The notes under the pieces are model-generated. The model worked only from the letters and a program-made list of their open reading frames with translations, did no database searches and had not been told where the DNA came from. Positions 34,237-48,795 of a stretch of 57,021 nt of DNA are shown one piece after another (within the stretch, counting starts at the first letter, position 1; each line of letters opens with the position of its first letter). Source of the stretch: Gemmatimonadota bacterium. Lineage in GTDB: Bacteria > Gemmatimonadota > Gemmatimonadetes > Gemmatimonadales > Gemmatimonadaceae. The position numbers were made by a program, and so were the translations under genes. The DNA is taken from contig JARIFA010000009.1 in the NCBI GenBank assembly GCA_031127075.1, positions 1 to 57,021 of the forward strand, written 5' to 3'.

Positions 34237-35483
34237 CAGGTCGTCTCCTGGGGGGTCTGCAATCGCTCGCCGGCCCGCGGGGTGAGCCCGTACCGGGCCA
34301 CCAGGTGCCACGCGAAATCCGGGATCATCCGCTTCATCCGGTGCGGACGCTCGTGCCGCAGGGCGAGGATGCCCTCGGCGCACTTCATCTCCACGCGCGT
34401 GCGCGCGAACTCGAGCCCCTTCGGGCCGAACCGCCGCTGCGCCCAGCCGATCACCGGCCGCGCCCAATCCGGGGCGCCACGCACCGGGAGCCCGCCCGCC
34501 GCGCGCTCGCTCAGCGCGACGAAGGTCTTCACGGCGCCCGTGCGGTCCCCGCGCGACCCCGGCGCGGCGAGCGTCACTTCGTCGCGGATCAGGTCGAGCA
34601 GCGCCTCGCCGCGCGCCGTGCGGACCAGCAACCACTGGTCCCCCTCGCCGCCCATGTAGCCGACGGTGAGGTCGCTCAGGCTGTTCGTGTAGTCGAAACA
34701 GGACCGGCACGTCGCGGGGAAGAAGTCGCGCGGCAGGTCACGGATCGGGAGCTGGAGGAACGGGATGTAGCGATGCGAGCCGTCGCGGAAGCGCAGCTCC
34801 ACGCGGAAGTCAGCCAGGAATTCGAGGTACGTCACCTCGTCCGGCGTGTCGGTGAGCAAGCCGAGGAACTGATGAAAGCGTTCCGTCGTCGTGTTGTCAC
34901 TGCACGGCGTGCCGATCACGTAGAGCGCCTCGAGCCCGAGTTCCGCCTCGAGCGCGCGCAGCGCGTGGATCTGACATGCCACGCCGATGACCGCGAGCCG
35001 GCGATACCCGCGCGCCACGCACTCGTCGAGCAGCGCGAGGAGCGGACTGTAGCCCATCTTCATCCCGCGGCACTCGGCCATCCCCTCGGGGGCCGTCACG
35101 ATCACGGGCCGCGGCCGCCAGCGGTCCTCGGCATCGCTCGCCGTCGCGAGCACGGCGTCGACGGCGCCGATCTCGAGCAGTCGCTCGCCGATCCGCGTGG
35201 TGATGCCGGTCCACTGCGCGCCGGCCCGCGGCCGGTCGAGGCGCGCCCGATGCATCGCGCGGTGCACGCCGAAGAACGCCTCGTCGCCGCGTGCGACGTC
35301 CCGTGCGCGCCCGTGGACCTGCCGCTCGAGGGTCTCGTATCGCGGATGGATGAACTGACAGGCCTTCCCGCACTGATGCGCCCACGACGAGCGGGAGACC
35401 CCGCAGTCGGTGCAGAGGTCGCGGTGCGGCGCCGGCGCGAGCGTCGGCGTCTCCGCGAGGAGCGGGAGGGTGGCGATGACCAT
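34236..35483 (-). CDS. bciB: 8-vinyl reductase, BciB type
   Basis: A 415-residue protein related to the F420-reducing hydrogenase beta subunit, the family of BciB, the ferredoxin-dependent 3,8-divinyl (proto)chlorophyllide 8-vinyl reductase. Two groups of Cys fit its two [4Fe-4S] clusters: D-L-C-T-D-C-G and C-G-K-A-C-Q-F-I near the N-terminus, and P-A-T-C-R-S-C-F-D-Y in the middle, with G-T-P-C-S-D-N just before it. G-V-A-C-Q-I-H-A-L-R is also typical. BciA, the unrelated alternative, is not in the window. It is coupled by one-base overlaps to the pucC-like gene and to bchP. Confidence 0.9.
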   Translation of the reverse strand: MVIATLPLLAETPTLAPAPHRDLCTDCGVSRSSWAHQCGKACQFIHPRYETLERQVHGRARDVARGDEAFFGVHRAMHRARLDRPRAGAQWTGITTRIGERLLEIGAVDAVLATASDAEDRWRPRPVIVTAPEGMAECRGMKMGYSPLLALLDECVARGYRRLAVIGVACQIHALRALEAELGLEALYVIGTPCSDNTTTERFHQFLGLLTDTPDEVTYLEFLADFRVELRFRDGSHRYIPFLQLPIRDLPRDFFPATCRSCFDYTNSLSDLTVGYMGGEGDQWLLVRTARGEALLDLIRDEVTLAAPGSRGDRTGAVKTFVALSERAAGGLPVRGAPDWARPVIGWAQRRFGPKGLEFARTRVEMKCAEGILALRHERPHRMKRMIPDFAWHLVARYGLTPRAGERLQTPQETT

Positions 35484-36814
35484 CAGCGCATCGCCCCTAG
35501 AATCGCGTCACCGGCGTCGGCGCGCCGCAGGAGGCCCCCGCGCACCGACGGCGTGCTCGCCATCGCCATCGCGGCGGCGATCACGAAGAGGACCGCTTCC
35601 GCCGCGAAGACCACGGTGTAGCCACGCGCCGGTTCGCCGAACCAGGCGATCGTGAGGTCGCTCGCGACCCCGCCACCGAGGGAGCCTGCGGCGTACGCGA
35701 TCGCCTGCGCGGCGCCGTACACGCCGAGCCGAATCCCCGTGCCGCGCGTCCCGTCGGCGGCGGTCATCGCCATCATCGCGCCGATCGCGCCGACCGCGAA
35801 GACGCCGTTCGCGACGCCGAGGCAGAAGATGATGGCCGAGAGCGCCGTCGGCCCGCCGAGCGCAGGGGACTGCGCCAACGCGACGAGGGTGAGCGCCGAA
35901 GCGAGACACCCGCCCACGGCCCAGTGCCGCAGCGAGCCGAAGCGCGCGCTGAGCAGCGCGGCGCCGAGCATCCCGAGCATCACGCCACCGTGCTGCGTCC
36001 CGCCCAGCTTCGTGCTCTCACCCGGCGTCATCCCGAAGACGCGGCCGGCGAAGGGCTCGAGGATCAGGTCCTGCGCGGAGTAGGCGAGCATCGCTGCGAA
36101 GACGAAGAGCGCGAAGCGGCGCGTCGCCCGGTCGGCCAGCGCGTCACGCAGCACGGTGCCGAACCCTGCGCTCGGCGCCGCGGCGCCCGTCCCGGCGGGC
36201 GCGCGCCGGATGTGCCACGACCCCCACGCCGCGATACTCGCGAGGACGACGGCGATCGCGCAGACCGCCCCGATCACGATGAGGAGCCGACGGAAGGAGA
36301 AGGGGTCGAGGAGCTGACCCGAGACGCCTGCGGTCACGGCGATACCGAGGATCATCATGATCCAGAGCATCGCGGCCGCTCCACCGAGTTTCTGCGGCGG
36401 CATCTCCTCGGCGACGTGGGCGAGCAGCGCGGTGCCCGCCGCGCTCATCCCGACGCCGATGAGCGCGTAGCCGATGAAGGCGACGCCGAGGCCCGGGACC
36501 GTGCGCGTCGCAGCCAACGCGACCCCGAGCGCGGCGAGGAAGCCGCCGACGGCGAAGGTCACCACGCCACCGAGGATCCACGGCGCGCGATGCCCGCTGC
36601 GGTCGGAGTCGAAGCCGAAGCGCGCCCGCGACATCTGGATCACGAAGTGGAGCGCCACCAACACACTCGGCACCGTCGCGGGGAGGGCGAGTTCGACCAC
36701 CATCACGCGGTTGAGTGTGGAGGTCATCACGGCGGCGACCGCACCGATCGCGATCTGCGCGAGCCCGAGCCGGGCGACATCGCGCCAGCCGAAGGGGCGT
36801 CGGGTCGTGGTCAT
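35483..36814 (-). CDS. pucC: PucC-family (BCH2) membrane protein, likely antenna assembly factor
   Basis: A 443-residue protein with about twelve hydrophobic segments from the PucC/LhaA branch of the major facilitator superfamily. It has M-T-S-T-L-N-R-V-M-V-V-E-L-A-L-P near the N-terminus, as in LhaA, then R-A-R-F-G-F-D-S-D, and D-L-I-L-E-P-F-A-G-R-V-F-G-M-T-P-G-E in the second half. Relatives help deliver bacteriochlorophyll or assemble light-harvesting complexes. The ATG at 36814 overlaps the bchG stop (ATGA), as in proteobacterial clusters where bchG, this gene and bchP are neighbours. It is distinct from lhaA in the other operon; the symbol is by family, and the exact role is not proven. 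Confidence 0.85.
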   Translation of the reverse strand: MTTTRRPFGWRDVARLGLAQIAIGAVAAVMTSTLNRVMVVELALPATVPSVLVALHFVIQMSRARFGFDSDRSGHRAPWILGGVVTFAVGGFLAALGVALAATRTVPGLGVAFIGYALIGVGMSAAGTALLAHVAEEMPPQKLGGAAAMLWIMMILGIAVTAGVSGQLLDPFSFRRLLIVIGAVCAIAVVLASIAAWGSWHIRRAPAGTGAAAPSAGFGTVLRDALADRATRRFALFVFAAMLAYSAQDLILEPFAGRVFGMTPGESTKLGGTQHGGVMLGMLGAALLSARFGSLRHWAVGGCLASALTLVALAQSPALGGPTALSAIIFCLGVANGVFAVGAIGAMMAMTAADGTRGTGIRLGVYGAAQAIAYAAGSLGGGVASDLTIAWFGEPARGYTVVFAAEAVLFVIAAAMAMASTPSVRGGLLRRADAGDAILGAMR

Positions 36815-37728
36815 GCGAGGCTCCGGAGCGCCACCGCGGCGACCATCATCCCCGAGACATAGAACGGGACGCCGACGGCGGAGAGGAAGAGTGCGCGCTC
36901 GCGCGGCGCGGCGAGGAACCGGGCCATCAGGCCGAGTTGCACTGCCACGAGGGCGGTGATGCCGATCGGCGCGCCCGTCGCGCCCCAAGCGCGGAGGAGA
37001 CCGATGACGACGAGTTGCGGGACGAGCATCACGACGCAGAGCACCCACGCGGCGCGCGTCGGCCCGAGCGTCGCGGGGAGGGAACGGATCCCCATCCGAC
37101 GATCGCCGTCGATCGCCTTGAAGTCGTTGAGGGTCAGGATGCCGTGCGCGCCGAGCGAGTAGAGCGCGGCGATCGCGAGGACGCGTCCATCGGGGACGAG
37201 GCCGCCGAGCATCACGACGGCGCCGGTCACCCACGCGAGGCCTTCATAGGTGATGCCGACCGCGGCATTGCCGATCCATCCGTTCTGTTTGAATCGGAGC
37301 GGCGGCGCGGAGTAGGCCCACGCGAAGGCGAGGGCGATCCCTACGGCGAGCATCCCGCTCGCCCCGAGGGGAATGGCCGCCGCGAGCGAGAGCAGTGTCC
37401 AGACGATCGCGATGCGCAGGCCCCAGGTCCCCGGCATCCGGCCGGAGGGAATGGGGCGGTGCGGCTCGTTGATCGCATCGACGTGGCGATCGAACCAGTC
37501 GTTCGCGGCCTGGCTCGTCGCGCAGACGAGCGGTCCGGTGATCAGCACGCCGAGGGCGACGGTGCCGAGTCGGTCACGGACCGGCAGCCCGGTGGAGACG
37601 ACGCCGCAGGCGAAGGCCCACATCGGCGGGAACCAGGTGACGGGCTTGAGCAGCTCGACGATTGTCCAGAGGCTCGGCGCACCCCGGACCGAGGTCGACG
37701 GTGCATTGACACCCAAAAGTGTCGTCAT
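36811..37728 (-). CDS. bchG: Bacteriochlorophyll synthase
   Basis: A 305-residue UbiA-family prenyltransferase with about nine membrane helices that esterifies bacteriochlorophyllide a with geranylgeranyl diphosphate. The first Asp motif region is A-A-N-D-W-F-D-R-H-V-D-A-I-N-E-P-H-R-P-I-P. The second is L-N-D-F-K-A-I-D-G-D. L-L-K-P-V-T-W-F-P-P-M-W-A-F at the N-terminus is nearly diagnostic for BchG. It begins 55 bases after ppsR and is the first gene of the nine-gene operon. Its start codon lies inside a perfect PpsR-type palindrome, so repression by PpsR is expected. Confidence 0.96.
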   Translation of the reverse strand: MTTLLGVNAPSTSVRGAPSLWTIVELLKPVTWFPPMWAFACGVVSTGLPVRDRLGTVALGVLITGPLVCATSQAANDWFDRHVDAINEPHRPIPSGRMPGTWGLRIAIVWTLLSLAAAIPLGASGMLAVGIALAFAWAYSAPPLRFKQNGWIGNAAVGITYEGLAWVTGAVVMLGGLVPDGRVLAIAALYSLGAHGILTLNDFKAIDGDRRMGIRSLPATLGPTRAAWVLCVVMLVPQLVVIGLLRAWGATGAPIGITALVAVQLGLMARFLAAPRERALFLSAVGVPFYVSGMMVAAVALRSLA

Positions 37729-37738
37729 AACCTGACAC
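37719..37738. promoter_or_regulatory. PpsR/CrtJ-type operator over the bchG start codon
   Basis: GTGTC, ten bases, GACAC: a perfect match to the TGT-N12-ACA palindrome used by PpsR/CrtJ, with five-base arms. The bchG ATG (37728-37726) lies inside the spacer. Another GACAC half site occurs at 37708-37712. The ppsR stop is only 45 bases away, so this site sits between the regulator gene and the operon it should control. Confidence 0.8.
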
Positions 37739-37782
37739 TCGAGGAAGACAGACCGGGGCGGATGGGGGCGCGCGTCATCGGA

Positions 37783-39198
37783 TCAGATGGCTTCGGCGGT
37801 GTCCGTGTCGCCGCCGGACAACCCGTGGCGGCGCAGCTTCACGTACAGCGTCTGCCGCGACAGGCCGAGGACTTCGGCGGCGGTCGTGCGGTTGTCGCCG
37901 GTGAGCTCGAGCGCGGCTTCGATGAAGTGCCGCTCGACGAGGTCGGTCGTGTCCTTCACGAGCGTCGGGAGCGAGACGCGGCCGACGAGCGCGGTGAGGT
38001 CTTCGACCGCCTTGGTGAGGTCGCGCGCGCCGTGCGGCACGGTGGCCACGCGCCGACCGACATCCCGCAGGATGAAGCCGATGCCGCCGTCGGCGAGGGT
38101 CACCGCGGAGAGCTCGATCTCCGAGCTCAGGCCCAAGTCACCACGGACGCTGCTCGCGGCGACGCGGACGACGCCGTGCTTCTTGAGCGTGGAGAGGAAG
38201 ACCTGGAGATCGGCGCCGGGTCGGCCGACCCAGTTGCCCAGGGAGCGGGCCTTCGCCTGCTCCTCGCTCGCGAGCTGCGCGAGGTCGAGGAAGGCGCGGT
38301 TGGCATAGACGATGGCGCCGTCGGCGTCGGTGATGACGCAGGCATCCGGGGCCATCTGCACGAGGGCGAGCACCTGCTCGCGCGTCGCGCTCACGCCCGC
38401 CGGCGCCGCGAAGCGCGAGAGGCGGATGAGAAGGAGCGTGAGGTTCTCCTGCCGGAAGCAGGAGGCCGAGGCGAGCGACTCACCACGGCCGTCGGCGAGC
38501 GTGATGCGCACGTCACCCGCGTGCCCGGTGGTGCGGGCCGCGGCGAGGAGATCCTCCATCGCACGGGCGGAGCCGACGGCGATGCCAAGAGGGAAACTCC
38601 GCCCCACGAGCTTCTCGGCGGGGAGGTCGAAGAGGCGTGTCGCGGCGTTCGAGGCGTCAACCACCTTCATCGTGTCGGCATCGACGACGATGATGGCGTC
38701 GGTCGAGAGCTGGAAGAGGAGGCGGTAGCGCGTCTCGACGTGCCGCAGCTTCCAATAGTCGCGCTCCATCGCTTGCTGCGTGTCGACGAGGCGCTGCTGC
38801 AGCGTCGAGATCGCGCGGAGGTCGCGCCCGACGGCGACGACCGAGCCATCCTCGGCGCGGACCGCGTTGTAGGCGACCGGGATGTCGGCGCCGGCCCGTG
38901 AGGGATGATTCACCTGTCGGCGGCGGGTCGTCCCCGCCGTCGTTGCCTCACGCAGCATCTGCTCGATCTTCCCGCGGGACTCCGGGGTGACGGTGTCGAC
39001 CCAGGGCGTCCCGACCCAGCTCTCCGCGCCATCGACCGGGGGTTCCGCCCCGCTGAACTCGACGTGTCGGATGATGCCGCCACGATCCACGACCAGCGCC
39101 ACCTCGCTGGTGGCGGTGATCAGCGTCGCGGCCCAGTCCGGTGCCAGACCGGAGAGGGGGGCGCGCGACGCGTTCGAGGCGGAGTGACCGGAAGTCAT
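37783..39198 (-). CDS. ppsR: PpsR/CrtJ photosynthesis transcription repressor
   Basis: A 471-residue regulator with an N-terminal PAS-like domain (about 20-130), a Gln-rich linker (T-L-Q-Q-R-L-V-D-T-Q-Q-A-M), two further PAS domains (about 155-265 and 275-385) and a C-terminal Fis-type helix-turn-helix. The HTH has T-A-A-E-V-L-G-L-S-R-Q-T-L-Y-V-K-L-R-R-H-G-L. This is the PpsR layout. It represses bch, crt and puc genes through TGT-N12-ACA sites, two of which are in this window. The HTH has no Cys; the only Cys are in A-S-C-F-R-Q and D-A-C-V-I-T-D, so the redox Cys of the Rhodobacter protein's HTH is missing. It follows aerR by 28 bases. Confidence 0.95.
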   Translation of the reverse strand: MTSGHSASNASRAPLSGLAPDWAATLITATSEVALVVDRGGIIRHVEFSGAEPPVDGAESWVGTPWVDTVTPESRGKIEQMLREATTAGTTRRRQVNHPSRAGADIPVAYNAVRAEDGSVVAVGRDLRAISTLQQRLVDTQQAMERDYWKLRHVETRYRLLFQLSTDAIIVVDADTMKVVDASNAATRLFDLPAEKLVGRSFPLGIAVGSARAMEDLLAAARTTGHAGDVRITLADGRGESLASASCFRQENLTLLLIRLSRFAAPAGVSATREQVLALVQMAPDACVITDADGAIVYANRAFLDLAQLASEEQAKARSLGNWVGRPGADLQVFLSTLKKHGVVRVAASSVRGDLGLSSEIELSAVTLADGGIGFILRDVGRRVATVPHGARDLTKAVEDLTALVGRVSLPTLVKDTTDLVERHFIEAALELTGDNRTTAAEVLGLSRQTLYVKLRRHGLSGGDTDTAEAI

Positions 39199-39226
39199 GA
39201 GTGGGCCTTATCAGCGAGAGGATGCA

Positions 39227-39931
39227 TCAACCGAGGCTCAGCTCGGAGACGCCCCGAAGACGTCGGGCCACGACCACCGCGGAATCCGCGTCGGTCGCGA
39301 AGCCATCCGCCCCCAGTTGTTCGACAAGCGAGGAATCGGTACCGAAAAGATGGCCACCGACGAGCACGCGGATGTCCGCGTTGCGAGACACCTGCCTGAC
39401 ACGTCGGATGTCGCTGCGGAGTCCTGGCACGTACTGCGAGCACGAAACCGAGACACCGAGGCAATCATAATCGGCTTTCCTAACCATGTCCAACAATATA
39501 TCTGAACTATAGATGGTCATGAGGTGGACATCCCACCCATCCCGAATGAAATGTTCGGCTACAATCAGCGTTCCGAGGGTGTGCTGTTCCCCCGGGGCAC
39601 AGGTGAGGAGCATCCGGCCCATCGACCCGAACTGCACGCGGTCGGAGAGGAAGAGGGGGCTGATCGCACGGACGAGGCGCTGGATGTGCCCGGATGCAAT
39701 GGTCACTTCATAGAAGGAGCAGTCGTCCGATTCCCACCGTTCGCCGAGGATGCGGGCGGCGGGGGCGAAGACCTGCTCGAGGATCGCCGATGGGGACATG
39801 CCATCGCGCAGGAGGGCACGGACGAATACGCCGGGCGCCGACTCATCCGCCGACAAGATGGTGTCGGTGAAGTCGATGACGACCCGCGCGGTCTCCGGGC
39901 GTTCTTCCCGGGCAAGACCAGAAGAGGACAT
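39227..39931 (-). CDS. aerR: AerR-like cobalamin-binding antirepressor
   Basis: A 234-residue protein with a helical N-terminal part (R-A-L-L-R-D-G-M-S-P-S-A-I-L, A-A-R-I-L-G-E-R-W) and a B12-binding Rossmann domain. The domain has A-P-G-E-Q-H-T-L-G (the D/E-x-H-x-x-G motif, His being the lower cobalt ligand), V-S-V-S-C-S and L-V-G-G-H-L-F-G. AerR in Rhodobacter capsulatus binds B12 after light exposure and blocks the repressor CrtJ, so with ppsR next door this is very likely a light-responsive pair. The gene has a visibly lower G+C stretch around 39440-39560. It is divergent from bchF with a shared regulatory gap holding a PpsR-type site. Confidence 0.9.
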   Translation of the reverse strand: MSSSGLAREERPETARVVIDFTDTILSADESAPGVFVRALLRDGMSPSAILEQVFAPAARILGERWESDDCSFYEVTIASGHIQRLVRAISPLFLSDRVQFGSMGRMLLTCAPGEQHTLGTLIVAEHFIRDGWDVHLMTIYSSDILLDMVRKADYDCLGVSVSCSQYVPGLRSDIRRVRQVSRNADIRVLVGGHLFGTDSSLVEQLGADGFATDADSAVVVARRLRGVSELSLG

Positions 39932-39994
39932 GCGAACCTACCACCGAGGTTGGGGGGCTGACCCAGGCTGTTCCACCCTCAAGGTGGGACCGGG

Positions 39995-40014
39995 GTGTCT
40001 GGCTGTCAAGACAC
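39995..40014. promoter_or_regulatory. PpsR/CrtJ-type operator between aerR and bchF
   Basis: GTGTC-TGGCTGTCAA-GACAC, the same five-base arms and ten-base spacing as at bchG. Its right half also holds TGTC-AA-GACA. Read on the minus strand the spacer includes TTGACA (40009-40004), a possible -35 box of aerR, though no convincing -10 follows. The site lies 17 bases upstream of the bchF -35 box and could control both directions. Confidence 0.8.
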
Positions 40015-40031
40015 TATGACGTAAACTTCTA

Positions 40032-40060
40032 TTGACATCGCGTGAGTGGGCTTCCAATAT
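40032..40060 (+). promoter_or_regulatory. Probable promoter of the bchF operon
   Basis: TTGACA (40032-40037), exactly 17 bases, CAATAT (40055-40060). The expected start of transcription is near 40067, about 21 bases before the bchF ATG at 40088. A full consensus -35 is unusual in this sequence. Confidence 0.7.
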
Positions 40061-40087
40061 CACGGGGTGTCAGTCCAAGAACCGTCA

Positions 40088-41835
<1,748 letters not shown>

Positions 41836-41839
41836 CGCG

Positions 41840-43487
41840 ATGCAACTGACGCTCTGGACCTACGAGGGGCCGCCGCACGTCGGGGCGATGCGCGTCGCCA
41901 CATCTATGGAAGGCGTGCATTACGTCCTCCACGCGCCGCAGGGCGACACCTACGCCGACCTGCTCTTCACGATGATCGAGCGGCGCGATGCCCGCCCGCC
42001 GGTCACCTACACGACGTTCCAGGCCCGCGACCTCGGCGGTGACACCGCGAACATGGTCGTGACGGCGGTGCGTGAGGCGTATGAACGCTTCCGCCCGCAG
42101 GCCCTCCTCGTCGGCGAATCCTGCACCGCGGAGCTGATCCAGGATCAGGCCGGGGCGCTCGCGGTCGGGATGCAGCTCCCGGTCCCCGTCGTGCCGCTCG
42201 AGCTGCCGGCCTACTCCAAGAAAGAGAACTGGGGCGCGTCAGAGACGCTCTACCATCTCGTCCGCGCGATGGTCGGGAGCACGGCGCGCCCACGCCCGTC
42301 GCGGGATGGCCGACGCCCGCGCGTGAACCTCCTCGGTCCGACGAGCCTCGGCTTCCGGTGCCGCGACGACGTGCGCGAGGTGCGGGAGCTCCTCGCCAGC
42401 ATCGGGGTGGACACGCATGTCGTCGCCCCGCTCAACGCCACGCCGGCCCAGCTCGCGACCCTCACCGACGCCGACGCGAACGTCGTGCTCTATCCTGAGA
42501 TCGCGCAGACCACCGCCGGGTGGCTGCAGCGGACCCACGGGATGCCGATGGTCCGCACCGTGCCAATCGGAGTCGGCGCGACGCGCGACTTCCTCACCGA
42601 GGTCGGCACCGTCCTCGGCATCGACGTGCAGTCGGTCCTCGACCGCCCCGCGTCGCGGCTCCCCTGGTACTCGCGGTCGGTGGATTCGACGTATCTCACC
42701 GGGAAGCGCGTCTTCATCTTCGCCGATGCGACGCACGCGATCGCCGCCGCCCGCGTCGCTCGCGACGAACTGGGCTTCGAGGTCGTCGGCCTCGGCACGT
42801 ACGCGCGCGAGATGGCACGCGAAGTCCGCGATGCGGCCAAGAGCTACGGGCTCGAGGCGCTCATCTCGGACGACTACCTCGAGGTCGAGCGCGCCATCGC
42901 CGCCGCGGCGCCCGAACTGGTGCTCGGCACGCAGATGGAGCGACACATCGCCAAGCGGCTGCACGTGCCGTGCGCGACGATCTCCGGTCCCTTCCACGTG
43001 CAGGACGTCCCAGCGCGCTACAGCCCGCAGATGGGATGGGAAGGCGCCAACGTCCTGTTCGATGCCTGGGTGCATCCTCTGATGATGGGGCTCGAGGAGC
43101 ACCTCATCACGATGTTCAGCGAGGATTTCGAATTCGACGAGACCGGCAGCCATCTCGGTAAGGGCGGCGGCCGGCGCGAGGAGGGCGCGGGCGCGGTCCG
43201 CATCCTGACGAGCGTCGAGGCCACTGGCCCGAGCCGCTCGACGGAGCTGTCCGACACCGCCACGATGGCGTCGGTCGATGTCGTGGCGCCGCTGGTGGAC
43301 GCGGCGGCGGCGACCAGCGTGGCCGTCGCGGCGGCCGGACCGAGCTGGAGTGCGGACGGCGAGCGTGAGCTCAAGAAGATTCCGTTCTTCGTGCGCAAGA
43401 AGGCGCGGCTCAACACCGAGCGCTTTGCGGCGGACCGCGGGATCGCGACGATCACCGTCGACACGCTGTACGAGGCGAAGGCGCACT

Positions 43488-43498
<11 letters not shown>
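41840..43498 (+). CDS. bchB: Light-independent protochlorophyllide reductase, subunit B
   Basis: A 552-residue subunit, partner of BchN. It starts [18 protein letters not shown]. Asp36 (Q-G-D-T-Y-A-D) is at the position known to be the fourth ligand of the shared [4Fe-4S] cluster. [11 protein letters not shown] follows, and the C-terminal domain [11 protein letters not shown] is the standard end. Between about 435 and 510 there is a low-complexity linker rich in Ala and Val. The stop overlaps the bchH start by eleven bases. Confidence 0.97.
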
Positions 43499-48060
<4,562 letters not shown>

Positions 48061-48061
<1 letters not shown>

Positions 48062-48795
48062 TGCATCTCGCGCAGCCGCCTGAGTCGACCGGCTACGTGC
48101 GCACGCGCGCGTGGCTGGAGGAGTATTTCGATCGCCGCGCCTCCGCGGCTTGGGCGGCGCTCACCTCGGAGTCGCCGGTTGGCCGCATCCGGGCGACGGT
48201 CCGTGAAGGGCGTGCGCAGATGCAGCGTACCCTTCTGGACTGGCTGCCCACGAATCTCTCCGGGATGCGGGTACTCGACGCCGGGTGCGGCACTGGTACG
48301 GCGTCGATCGAACTCGCCCGTCGCGGGGCTGAGGTCGTCGCGATCGATCTCTCGCCGACCCTCGTCGCCGTCGCGCGCGACCGGGCCGCGCAGTCGTCGC
48401 TGCGCGGCCGCGTCGACTTCCGGAGCGGGGATATGCTCGACCCCGCGCTGGGGACGTTCGACCACGTGATCGCGATGGATTCGCTCATCCACTACGAGAT
48501 GCCTGATGCGCTGGCCGCGCTCGAGCGTCTCGCTCCTCGGGTCCGGGCGTCGATCGTCTGGACCTTCGCGCCCCGGACGCCGCTCCTCGCCGTGATGCAC
48601 GGCGTCGGTCGGCTCCTGCCGGGGCGTGACCGTGCGCCACGCATCGTCCCGATGCGCGAAGCCGCCGTGCGGGGTGGCCTCCAGGCCACCCTGGGCACCG
48701 CGGGCTGGACAGTCGGCCGCACCATGCGCGTGCAACGCGGCTTCTACACCTCGCAGGGCCTGCATCTCTCCCTCACCCCCCGGAGGATCCCATGA
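48061..48795 (+). CDS. bchM: Magnesium-protoporphyrin IX methyltransferase
   Basis: A 244-residue class I methyltransferase that adds a methyl group from S-adenosylmethionine to the C13 propionate of Mg-protoporphyrin IX. The SAM site is V-L-D-A-G-C-G-T-G-T-A-S-I-E-L-A. The N-terminal Y-F-D-R-R-A-S-A-A-W and the later D-S-L-I-H-Y-E and F-Y-T-S-Q-G are typical of BchM. It is coupled to bchL by a one-base overlap and to orf108 by ATGA. Confidence 0.96.

Noticed and set aside
36715-38901. 728-codon plus-strand frame over bchG and ppsR
   Set aside because: It runs antisense through two well-identified genes and two start/stop regions; Glu/Arg/Asp-rich, no domain.
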